From contig CALDOK010000075.1 of assembly GCA_937912125.1 (NCBI GenBank), forward strand, positions 1 to 64,000: a DNA stretch of 64,000 nucleotides, read 5' to 3'. Position numbers and translations under genes: made by a program. The DNA comes from an uncultured Pseudomonadota bacterium (GTDB taxonomy: Bacteria > Myxococcota_A > UBA796 > JAFGLY01). Positions 6,550 through 14,100 of this stretch are shown here, in pieces (position 1 is the first letter of the stretch; every line of letters begins with the position of its first letter). Below the pieces are notes generated by a model. It was not told the origin of the DNA. It worked only from the letters and a program-made list of their open reading frames with translations, and did not search any database.

Positions 6550-7119
6550 ATGAACCTCAACGCACCATCCTGGGATCACCTCTACGAGCAAGCCGCCTCC
6601 CAGGCCGGGTACTTCACCACAACCCAGGCAGCCGAGGCGGGTTTCTCGTCGCCGCTGCTCCACAAGTACCTGGCCAGGGGCAAGGTCGCTCGGATGCGTC
6701 GCGGCGTGTACCGGCTGGTGCACTTCCCCGCCAGCGAGGACGAGGACCTGGTTGTCCTCTGGCTGTGGAGCGAGCGGCAAGGCATTTTCAGTCACGAGAC
6801 TGCCCTGGTGCGCCACGAACTGTCCAATCTGCTCCCCCACGAGGTGGAGATGACGGTGCCTCGAGCCTGGAGCCGTCGGCGCCTACGCGTACCTGTGGGA
6901 CTTCGGCTGCACTATTCGGATCTGGTCCCCAGCGACCACGCATGGCATGGCCCTGTACCCATCACAAACCCCGCCCGCGCCGTCAACGAATGCGCAGCGG
7001 CGGGGGTCTCCCCGGAATTCATCGAGCAGGCTATCCGACAAGGGCTCGACCGGGGGATCTTCACGGAGCGGGACATCGCCCACGCGCAAAAGGTAGTCGA
7101 CGCCCAGGTGAATTCGTGA
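6550..7119 (+). CDS. AbiEi-family antitoxin (type IV TA)
   Basis: 189 aa. The N-terminal winged helix-turn-helix covers roughly residues 12-55, with GYFTTTQAAEAGFSS then LLHKYLARGKVARMRRGVYR, the usual AbiEi-type signature. The rest resembles the C-terminal domain of AbiEi-like antitoxins (NPARAVNECAAAGVSPEFIE). The ATG at 6550 is preceded by AAGG at 6539-6542; a TTG six bases upstream is less likely. Its TGA overlaps the GTG start of the abiEii-like gene. AbiEi proteins repress their own operon through the winged helix and counter the NTase toxin without stable binding. It also acts in abortive phage defence in known cases. Confidence 0.85.
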   Translation: MNLNAPSWDHLYEQAASQAGYFTTTQAAEAGFSSPLLHKYLARGKVARMRRGVYRLVHFPASEDEDLVVLWLWSERQGIFSHETALVRHELSNLLPHEVEMTVPRAWSRRRLRVPVGLRLHYSDLVPSDHAWHGPVPITNPARAVNECAAAGVSPEFIEQAIRQGLDRGIFTERDIAHAQKVVDAQVNS

Positions 7120-8051
7120 GCCGCTACGCAACCCCCGCGGCCTTCAAGGAGGCCCTCGAGGCGAGACTACGCAGCGAAGCCCAGCGAACGGCCAGAGACC
7201 AGAACCGACTGCGGTTGCGCCTGGTCATGGACCGCTTCGCGGGCCGAGTCGCCCTGGAGTACGGTGAGGCGATGGTCGTGAAAGGTGGGGTCGTCCTGGA
7301 ACTCCGCCTCGCCGAGGCACGCGCCACCAAGGACCTCGACCTGCACCTCCGCGGTCAGCCTGGCGAGGCCCTCTCTCGGCTCCAGCGTGCTGGCAGATCG
7401 GACCTCGGCGACCACCTGTTGTTCGAGGTCCAACCCGACCCCCGCCACCCGACCATCGACGCCGAAGGGATGCGCTACGAGGGGCTCCGCTTTCGGGTCC
7501 AGGCCAGGCTGGCCGGCAAGCGCTACGCAGGTCCTTTCGGGCTCGACGCGGCCTTCGCCGAGCCGATGGTCGGTGTCCCCGACCTCATCGCCTGCTCGGA
7601 CTTCCTGCATTTCGCCGGCATTTCAGCACCCACGCTGAGGATCTACCCAATCGAGACCCACCTGGCCGAGAAACTCCACGCCCTGACGATCCCCCGCGCC
7701 AGGCCGAACTCCCGGGTGAAGGACCTCCCCGACATCGCCCTGCTCGCTCGCGTGGGGACCATCGAGGCGAGCGTGCTCCGTAGAGCGATCTCCCAGACCT
7801 TCGCGCACCGCGGCGTGATCCCGGTGCCAGCTGCGCTCCCGGCTCCACCGAGCGGCTGGGCCACGCCCTACCAGCGGCTGGCAGTCCGCGACCACCTGCC
7901 CTGGGCCGTTCTCGACGCGGTCATCGAGGCTGCCCGGGCATTCATCGATCCAGTGCTGGCTGGTGGACAGGGTCTGTGGAGCCCAGACCGCTGGGTGTGG
8001 ATGCCTGAGGAGCACCAAGAGCAAGGTCGGGACGACAGCAAAGACGACTGA
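7116..8051 (+). CDS. AbiEii-family nucleotidyltransferase toxin (type IV TA)
   Basis: 311 aa from the GTG at 7116, overlapping the abiEi stop (GTGA). NTase motifs: KGGVVLELRL at 56-65 and TKDLDLHL at 71-78 (D73, D75). The GLDAAFAEPMVG segment near 140 and ETHLAEKLHALTIPR near 190 are typical of AbiEii/COG2253 proteins, the Lys being a conserved active-site residue. The C-terminal 60 residues are less conserved and end in an acidic tail. Together with the upstream gene it forms a standard AbiE module. R6 starts 42 bp after the stop, with its T-tract correctly placed to terminate this operon. Confidence 0.85.
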   Translation: MSRYATPAAFKEALEARLRSEAQRTARDQNRLRLRLVMDRFAGRVALEYGEAMVVKGGVVLELRLAEARATKDLDLHLRGQPGEALSRLQRAGRSDLGDHLLFEVQPDPRHPTIDAEGMRYEGLRFRVQARLAGKRYAGPFGLDAAFAEPMVGVPDLIACSDFLHFAGISAPTLRIYPIETHLAEKLHALTIPRARPNSRVKDLPDIALLARVGTIEASVLRRAISQTFAHRGVIPVPAALPAPPSGWATPYQRLAVRDHLPWAVLDAVIEAARAFIDPVLAGGQGLWSPDRWVWMPEEHQEQGRDDSKDD

Positions 8052-8092
8052 TCTCGACGGGTTCAGCGACCGCCCACCCCTCCCCCACCCCC

Positions 8093-8166
8093 CAATAAGT
8101 TCGAACATCGTCCAACATCCCCCACCATCAAGCCCCTTCGATTCGCTTCGGAGGGGCTTTTTGGTT
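8093..8166 (+). repeat. Cassette-boundary hairpin element, copy R6
   Basis: CAATAAGTTCGAACATCGTC, then CAACATCCCCCACCATC, then the hairpin AAGCCCCTTCGATTCGCTTC, then GGAGGGGCTTTTTGGTT. The loop differs from the other copies (ATTCGCT). The preceding CCCACCCCTCCCCCACCCCC run resembles that before R5 and R7. It lies 42 bp after the abiEii-like stop. Confidence 0.85.
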
Positions 8167-8585
8167 GTGGGCTTCCTCTGTGAAGCCGCGCAGGTGGCGC
8201 AATGACTTTCGCTGCTCAACCTTCGGCTTGCTGCCGCCCATTACTGGTTTCGTACGAAGCAGATCGAGCAAGATCGGCTGCGCGTGGGGCATCCGCCGAG
8301 ACTTCAGGGAATCCAGCACCAGGACGTACCAGCCCTCATCACCGCACCGAGATCACGACTCTGCTCTCCGCAGTTCGCCTGACGGGAGCCCGCTCGAACC
8401 GGCAAACCCGCCGTACAGGAGCGGTCCCGCGTGTACAGGCAGCGTGCCTGTTGGGCCGCGAGACCGTCAAGATGCCTGCAGAAGCGGGAGCGAACCTCCT
8501 CAACGCCTTCTCTCCCTACCACCGCACGCTGAGTGTCCATGTATTTTGGCGGGCGCGCCTCCTTTTTTCATGGTTGCGTTCTCCC
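8167..8585. other. 419-bp stretch without a supported gene
   Basis: The frame of the downstream ATPase stays open through here, but the translation has no recognisable sequence and a composition unlike a real protein, so the ATG at 8586 is preferred. A 63-codon minus-strand frame (8128-8319) runs into R6 and is not convincing. I see no promoter or RNA gene. Confidence 0.4.
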
Positions 8586-9737
8586 ATGATCCCTCGACAA
8601 CGCCACACCAACACACTGCTGGACCTGCTTCGGCAATTCCCAGTGGCCGCAATCCTCGGGCCGCGACAGGTCGGAAAGACAACGCTTGCCCGTCAGGTGG
8701 CTGAAGCCTGGGATGGGCCCTTCCACAACTTCGACCTCGAAGATCCCGACGATCTCGCCCGCCTCGACGAGCCGAAGCTCGCCCTCGGCTCGCTGCGTGG
8801 CTTGGTCGTCCTCGACGAAGTGCAACGCCGACCCGGCCTCTTTCGGATCTTGAGGGTGCTCGCCGATCGGCCAGGCACACCCGCGCGCTTCCTTGTACTC
8901 GGGAGTGCCTCGCCGGAACTCCTCAGGCAGTCCTCGGAGACCCTGGCCGGACGGATCGTCTTTCACAGTCTCCCTGGCTTCGCCCTCGACGAAGTCGGCC
9001 ACCCGACACTCGACCAGCTATGGCTACGAGGCGGCTTCCCCCGCTCATTCCTCGCGGCCTCGGGTGCGGACAGCCTGCGATGGCGACGAGCGTTCATCCG
9101 CACTTTCCTCGAGCGCGACCTGCCGCAGCTCGGAAGTCGGGTACCAGGCACCACCCTGCACCGCTTCTGGACGATGCTCGCCCACTACCACGGTGATGTG
9201 CTCAACCTAGCGGAACTGGGGCGCGCATTCGCCGTCTCGAACCACACCGTCAGGAGCTACCTCGACCTGCTCACCGCCACCTTCGTGGTCCGCCAGCTTC
9301 CTCCATGGCACGAGAACCTGCGCAAGCGTCAGGTGTAACGCCCCAAAGTCTACCTCACCGACACCGGACTGTTGCACGCCCTGCTGGACCTCGAGGACCC
9401 CGTTGCGCTGGAGCGCCATCCAAAAGTGGGCGCGAGCTGGGAAGGCTTCGCGCTGTCTGAGGTGGTGCGATGCCTCGGCGCCCACGAAGGCGAGTGCTGG
9501 TTCTGGGGAACCCACCAGGGCGCGGAACTGGACCTGCTGGTCACGAGTGGGAACCGGCGGCTCGGCTTCGAGTTCAGGCGCACCACCGCGCCTCGGCGTA
9601 CAAAAAGCATGGCGATCGCACTGGCGGACCTGAGCCTCGACGAGTTCGTGCTGGTGCATGCAGGGGAGCACGCCTTCCCGATGGGCGAGAGAATCCGGGC
9701 GGTGCCCCTGGCCATGCTAGAGCAAGAAGTGGGATAG
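8586..9737 (+). pseudogene. AAA ATPase with DUF4143, interrupted by one in-frame stop
   Basis: Intended product about 383 aa. Walker A GPRQVGKTT (25-33), Walker B VVLDEVQ (74-80), and sensor-like VLGSASPELL place it in the AAA_14/DUF4143 family (COG1373-type). The second half shows the DUF4143 signature YLTDTGLLHALL and the C-terminal nuclease-like GAELDLLV. The frame is intact from 8586 to 9737 except for TAA at 9336-9338 (codon 251), between RKRQV and RPKVYLTD, where relatives usually have Lys or Arg. A single A-to-T change from AAA would create it. There is no frameshift, so the inactivation is recent, or readthrough, programmed recoding or a sequencing error applies. These ATPases are often found in accessory islands; the function is poorly defined. 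Confidence 0.8.
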
Positions 9738-9920
9738 CGGGCGCGCTCGAAGGCCAAGCGCCCATCAGCGTTGATCGGCAGCCGCAACGTACTGGGCGCG
9801 AAGTAGCCACAGCCACAGACATCACTCGGCAACTCGGGCCGGCCTGGTGTTGACGATTCCAGGCGTTCAAAGACTCTGGAGCGCGGCAACCTCGCCATCC
9901 CCCCACCCCTCCCCCACCAC

Positions 9921-9957
9921 CCAGAAAGGTCGAACGTCATCCAACATCCCCCACCAA
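9921..9957 (+). repeat. Cassette-boundary element, degenerate copy R7 (hairpin lost)
   Basis: CCAGAAAGGTCGAACGTCAT, then CCAACATCCCCCACCAA matches the left half of the element, but the right half is replaced by CGGCCCCCGGGAGCCGCACA. The upstream CCCCCCACCCCTCCCCCACC run matches that before R6. It marks the end of the array: no further copy is seen to the right, and core-type genes begin at 10034. Confidence 0.75.
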
Positions 9958-10033
9958 CGGCCCCCGGGAGCCGCACAGCCTCAAGGGTTCTCTGTCTTGG
10001 AGGGGACGAGGATGGCCCGCGGGATCTGCGGCC

Positions 10034-10912
10034 CTACAGCGAAGCCACGATCCTCTCGCTCTCCACCCACAGGCGGTCGGCGAGTGCCTCGTCCAGAGCC
10101 TGCTTGCTGGGCTCCTTGACCTGGCAGCTGTCGAAGTAGAGGCCGGTCTTGTCGGCCACGTCCGGGTGCACGGCCAGGTAGACCGACGTAGCGGCGCCCT
10201 GGCCCACCGTCTTGAGCTTGTCGCGGCCGATGTTGTCGAGCAGACCGTCGTAGTCGTCCAGGTGCCGGCCGAGCTTGGTCTGGATGACACCCGGATGCAG
10301 CGCGTTGGCGGTCCTGCTGCCGCCGAGTGTCCTGGCCAGCTTCTTGGCCACCAACAGGTTGGCGAGCTTGGACTGCCCGTAGGTCCGCCACGGCTGGTAG
10401 TCGCGCTGGCCGCTGAGGTTGTCGAAGTCGATGCCGACCTCGGGCGCCATGAAGTGCGCGCCACTCGAGACCATCACCACCCGGCCGTCGTCGCTGAGCA
10501 GGTCGACCAGCCCGGTGACCAGGATGAAGTGTCCGATGTGGTTGGTGAGGAACTGCAGGTCGAGGCCGAGGGTGGTGCGCGGCTCGGGCAGGGTCATGAT
10601 CCCGGCGTTGGCGATGATGCCGGCCAGAGGCTTGCCCAGCCCGCGGACCGTCTGGACGGCGGCTCGCACAGAGGCGGGATCCGACAGCTCACACGCGACG
10701 GCGGACCCGGTGACGCCGTGGGCATCGAGGGCAGCCTGGGCCTTGTCGGTGGTACGGGCCAGCCCGATGATCTCCGCGCCCCGGAGCCCGAGCACCCGCA
10801 GGGTCTCCTCTCCGAGCCCCGAGCTGCAGCCGGTCAGGACGTAGACCTTGCCGCTCAGTTCGATGCCCTCGCTCACTTGTTCCGCCGTGCTGGAAAATCC
10901 GAACTCAGCCAT
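10034..10912 (-). CDS. Short-chain dehydrogenase/reductase
   Basis: 292 aa from the ATG at 10912, which has AGGAG 10 bp upstream. Classical SDR motifs are present: cofactor loop TGCSSGLG (27-34), NAG at 102-104, catalytic Ser149/150 in VVMVSSGAHF, and YGQSK with Y178 and K182. The overall layout resembles retinol-dehydrogenase/WWOX-type SDRs, which use NADP(H) and act on lipophilic alcohols or ketones. It is divergent from the PlsC-type gene, with about 130 bp between. Substrate unknown. Confidence 0.85.
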   Translation of the reverse strand: MAEFGFSSTAEQVSEGIELSGKVYVLTGCSSGLGEETLRVLGLRGAEIIGLARTTDKAQAALDAHGVTGSAVACELSDPASVRAAVQTVRGLGKPLAGIIANAGIMTLPEPRTTLGLDLQFLTNHIGHFILVTGLVDLLSDDGRVVMVSSGAHFMAPEVGIDFDNLSGQRDYQPWRTYGQSKLANLLVAKKLARTLGGSRTANALHPGVIQTKLGRHLDDYDGLLDNIGRDKLKTVGQGAATSVYLAVHPDVADKTGLYFDSCQVKEPSKQALDEALADRLWVESERIVASL

Positions 10913-11042
10913 CTGCTGCTCCTGTGGCGCTGTGGGTGTCACCCGAGGATCGTTAATCACGCTGTCGCGGGGGACCACCCGCCCACGGCGGCATGATACG
11001 CCTCCTGGCCCTCCGCAGCCCTCGCAGTCTTCCAGGAGCCCC

Positions 11043-12245
11043 ATGAACTGGACCCGCCTCATTCGACAGCTCTTCTGGGGATTCGGCTGGCTGCTCCTGT
11101 CGTTCACCATCACCCCCTTCAGCCGGCTGCGCACCCGCGGCCGGGGGAACATCCCTCGCAAGGGCCCGGTGCTCATCCTGGCCAACCACACCACCCTGTT
11201 CGATCCGGTGCTGGTGTACTGGAGCGCCCTTCGTCGGGTGCACGGGGTGGGCTCGGACCACTTCTTCAAGGTCCCCATCCTGGGCCCGCTGATGACCTGG
11301 TTCAGCGTGATCCCATTCTCCAAGGGAGACAAAGACCGGGCCGCCATGGCCGAGATCGCCAAGCGCAGCAAGGAAGGCGCTGCGATCCTGATCTTCCCCG
11401 AAGGCAACCGCTCCTGGACGGGGTGGTTCCAGCCCATCAAGGACAGCAACGGCCGGCTGGCCAAGCGGCTGGGCTGCCCGGTGGTGTGCTGTCGCTTCGA
11501 CACGGGCCACCTGCACTGGCCCCGCTGGGCCCGCTACCCTCGCCTGCTCCCGGTGCACATCGAGTACCTCCCCCCCCGCAGCTACACCCAGGACATGAGC
11601 GACGCCGAGGTCACGGCGGACATCGTCCAGCAGATCACCATCGATCCCCTGGCGGTGCCCGTGCCCCGCTGGTCCTGGGGCTGGCGCCTGGCCTGGGGGC
11701 TCGAGGATCTGCTCTGGGCCTGCCCCCAGTGCTTCTCCCCCGCGGGGCTCGAGCTGGTGAAGGGTGACGGGGACAGCATCACCTGCCCTGCCTGTGAGGC
11801 CCGCTGGAAGGTGGATCTGGCCTGCCGCATGAACGCGGTCTCGGGGCCGGCGACGGACATGTCGGTGGACGCGGCGTGGAAGGGCGTGCTCGACCACTTC
11901 GGCGAGCTGCCGGTGGCCGACGAAGCGCGCTTCGCCGAGGAAGGCCTGGCGCTGTCCTGCGAGACCGCGGAGGTGGCTCGTGTGGAGCGCAGCACCAAGG
12001 AGCCGCCCCCCCTGGGGCAGGGCCGGCTGCTCCTGTACGGAGATCGCCTCGTCTTCGACTGCCCAGAGGCGCCCATCGAGATCCCGCTGGCATCCATCAG
12101 GTCGGCCATCATGCAGCTGGGGGACAAGCTCCAACTGCGGCTCGAAGGGACCACCTACCAGCTCACCCCCATGGGCCAGCGCAAGCAGATGTGGCTGTAC
12201 TTCCTGCGGGCCCACATCACTCGAGCGAGGAAGGCTGAGGCCTGA
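11043..12245 (+). CDS. PlsC-type acyltransferase fused to a zinc ribbon and a PH/GRAM-like domain
   Basis: 400 aa, ATG with AGGAG 5 bp upstream. The acyltransferase domain (about 20-210) has H49-x4-D54 in NHTTLFDP and the acyl-acceptor motif FPEGNRS (118-124), as in 1-acyl-glycerol-3-phosphate acyltransferases. It is followed by a four-Cys zinc ribbon (CPQC near 227, CPAC near 247) and a C-terminal beta-rich segment (GRLLLYGDRLVFD, IPLASIRSAIMQL, LQLRLEGTTYQL) ending in an amphipathic helix, which looks like a PH/GRAM-type fold. Standard PlsC proteins stop after the first domain. It probably acylates a membrane lipid at the inner membrane. The next gene starts 12 bp downstream, suggesting an operon. 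Confidence 0.8.
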   Translation: MNWTRLIRQLFWGFGWLLLSFTITPFSRLRTRGRGNIPRKGPVLILANHTTLFDPVLVYWSALRRVHGVGSDHFFKVPILGPLMTWFSVIPFSKGDKDRAAMAEIAKRSKEGAAILIFPEGNRSWTGWFQPIKDSNGRLAKRLGCPVVCCRFDTGHLHWPRWARYPRLLPVHIEYLPPRSYTQDMSDAEVTADIVQQITIDPLAVPVPRWSWGWRLAWGLEDLLWACPQCFSPAGLELVKGDGDSITCPACEARWKVDLACRMNAVSGPATDMSVDAAWKGVLDHFGELPVADEARFAEEGLALSCETAEVARVERSTKEPPPLGQGRLLLYGDRLVFDCPEAPIEIPLASIRSAIMQLGDKLQLRLEGTTYQLTPMGQRKQMWLYFLRAHITRARKAEA

Positions 12246-12257
12246 GGAGAGCACACC

Positions 12258-12935
12258 GTGCCACGACCATGGAAGATCCTGGAGAGCGTCGAGACCGACG
12301 AGGGGCTGCTGGAGCTGCGCCGGCGCGGCGACTCCGACTACGCCATCCTCATCGCCGGTCGCATGCTGATGCACGGCAACCTGCACCGCTCCGAGGACGC
12401 CGTCGCCGAGCAGGGCTGTGCACCCATCGCCCACCGAGCCGCGCCCCGGGTGCTCATCGGTGGCCTGGGGCTCGGCTTCACCCTGCGCGCTGTCCTGGAC
12501 GCCCTGCCGGCCACGGCCGAGGTGGTGGTGGCCGAGCTCAACCCGGTGGTGGTCGAGTGGTGCCGCGCGCACCTCGCCTCCCTCACCGACGACGCCATCA
12601 ACGACCCGCGGGTCGTGGTGGTGGTGGGCGATGTGATGGTCGAGGTCCGCAGGGCCGCCGCGGGGCCTGAGCGCGAGCGCTTCGATGCCGTAGTGCTCGA
12701 CCTGTACCTGGGACCCGATGATGCGGTCCACGGGCCCATGGATCCAATCTACGGCACCCCCGCGCTGGCGATCCTGAACGCCGCCCTGACCCCGGGAGGT
12801 GCGCTGGCGGTGTGGGGAGAGGACCCGAACCGCCGCTACCTCGCGCGCATGAAGCAGGCCGGCTTCCGGTCCACCCTGACCCACACGAAGCCGCCGGGGC
12901 CACGCCACGCCGTGTACCTCGGCCTGAAGGCCTGA
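12258..12935 (+). CDS. Spermidine-synthase-like Rossmann-fold protein
   Basis: 225 aa, GTG start with GAGGAGA 8 bp upstream. It has the class I methyltransferase/aminopropyltransferase fold: nucleotide-binding VLIGGLGLGFTLRA (65-78), acidic residue in VAELNPVVVEW (about 93), and DAVVLDLYLGP (about 143). Spermidine synthases are usually 280 to 300 aa with an N-terminal beta domain, which is short here. The family also includes non-polyamine enzymes, so the aminopropyl reaction is not assured. It is co-oriented with, and 12 bp from, the acyltransferase gene. Confidence 0.7.
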   Translation: MPRPWKILESVETDEGLLELRRRGDSDYAILIAGRMLMHGNLHRSEDAVAEQGCAPIAHRAAPRVLIGGLGLGFTLRAVLDALPATAEVVVAELNPVVVEWCRAHLASLTDDAINDPRVVVVVGDVMVEVRRAAAGPERERFDAVVLDLYLGPDDAVHGPMDPIYGTPALAILNAALTPGGALAVWGEDPNRRYLARMKQAGFRSTLTHTKPPGPRHAVYLGLKA

Positions 12936-13046
12936 GACGCCGAACAAGGTCACGGGCTGGATGGTCCGCTCGCCGCCCCCCCTCGCGGTGATGAGTCACG
13001 CCGCCAGCGAACACGCGAGCGACAGCCGGAGCGTCACCGCGATGAG

Positions 13047-13961
13047 TCAGTGCCCCGCGAAGGCGGCGAAGAGAAACACGCCGCCGAAGATGACCACGGC
13101 CGCGACCGCGAAGAAGCCCAGGATGCCCAGGCCCGCCCACAGCGCGAGGTAGGGGTTCCGGTCGCGCTGCCGCAGAGCGATCTGCTCACCCGACGACAGT
13201 TCGCCTGTCACCGTGGGCGCGGGCAGCGCCTCGGCCGCCTGCGCCACGACACACAGATCGTCCATCCAACGACGAGCCTGACCCGGCGTGATGTCGATGC
13301 CGAAGATTCGTCGGTTTCCGGTGAGGAGCAGGCTGATGGCCTGCGGCCGGAACACTAGCTGCTGCCGCGTGAAGATGCCGCTGTTCAGCGCCGTCAGCCG
13401 TCGCACGGCCGCCGCCGTCGCGGTGTCGGCGAGCAGCCCCCGGCTCCAGGTCTCATCCAGCGCGAACACGCTCAGGCCGGCCAGCCCAGGCTCCGAGAGC
13501 GTCAGAGGCCGCTGGCCGGCGAGCTCCGCGAAGAAGCTGGTGTCGGCCTGGCGCTGGGTGATCCCCAGGCGGGTGCACAGTGGGGTGGCGATCTCCAGCT
13601 CGAGCGCCGGCCCGCGCCACAGGCGCAGATCGGCCTGCCTTCCGGACACCACACCCCGGTACCGGCGAAAGTGGGTCATGTAGGCACCGCCCTCGAGGCC
13701 CAGGGGCACGAAGAGGGCGTCCAGCTTCCGCGCCCGCCACCAGATCACACCCACCTGAAGCACCATCAGCAAGGCCACCGGCGCGGCCCACATCAACGCC
13801 ACCAGCAGCAGCACCCAGGGGCTGAACTCGAACGCGACCACCAGCCAGATGGTGGTCAGCACCCAGATGAGACCGAGCGGACCTCCGATGGCCACAGCCA
13901 CCAGCCGAATCACGAGAGCCCGTACCAGGCCCGTCCCGACGTCTCGCGCGATGGTCGTCAT
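13047..13961 (-). CDS. Integral membrane protein of unknown function
   Basis: 304 aa from the ATG at 13961, which has GAGG nine bases upstream (a GTG at 13976 overlaps that site and is less likely). Two transmembrane segments lie near the N-terminus (about 20-45 and 50-75), a soluble central region of about 180 residues follows (including SFFAELAGQRPLTLSEPGL), and a C-terminal hydrophobic segment ends the protein (ALWAGLGILGFFAVAAVVIF). No family is recognised. The soluble part has the look of a sensor or substrate-binding domain but no motif supports this. Confidence 0.6.
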   Translation of the reverse strand: MTTIARDVGTGLVRALVIRLVAVAIGGPLGLIWVLTTIWLVVAFEFSPWVLLLVALMWAAPVALLMVLQVGVIWWRARKLDALFVPLGLEGGAYMTHFRRYRGVVSGRQADLRLWRGPALELEIATPLCTRLGITQRQADTSFFAELAGQRPLTLSEPGLAGLSVFALDETWSRGLLADTATAAAVRRLTALNSGIFTRQQLVFRPQAISLLLTGNRRIFGIDITPGQARRWMDDLCVVAQAAEALPAPTVTGELSSGEQIALRQRDRNPYLALWAGLGILGFFAVAAVVIFGGVFLFAAFAGH

Positions 13962-14100
13962 GTTCGAAGTCCTCACCTCTCACGTGCAGAGGCAAGCTCG
14001 GCACGACGTGTTCGACCTACGGATTAGCGCCAGGCCCAACGACGAGCCAGCGGGGTCCGCTCACGCGCAGTGGGCACCGGGGGCGGCCTGCGTAGGGCGC

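Noticed and set aside
1-8166. Simple rho-independent terminators as the full explanation of the R elements
   Set aside because: The hairpin plus T-run could terminate plus-strand genes, but conservation extends 35 bp before the hairpin, orientation is constant regardless of gene strand, and R3 lies between two divergent 5' ends.
8202-8585. N-terminal extension of the AAA ATPase to 8202
   Set aside because: The added 128 residues show no similarity to the family, whose proteins start shortly before the Walker A motif as with the ATG at 8586.
1-9957. CRISPR array
   Set aside because: The repeats are about 75 bp, far apart (1 to 2.2 kb), and contain genes between them; no short regular spacers exist.
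1-9957. Classical integron
   Set aside because: No integrase gene, no attI, and the right end of the element does not match the GTTRRRY box; only a partial resemblance remains.
10953-12953. Minus-strand open frame of 666 codons
   Set aside because: Antisense to the acyltransferase and spermidine-synthase-like genes; the translation is rich in Gly, His and Gln without domains.
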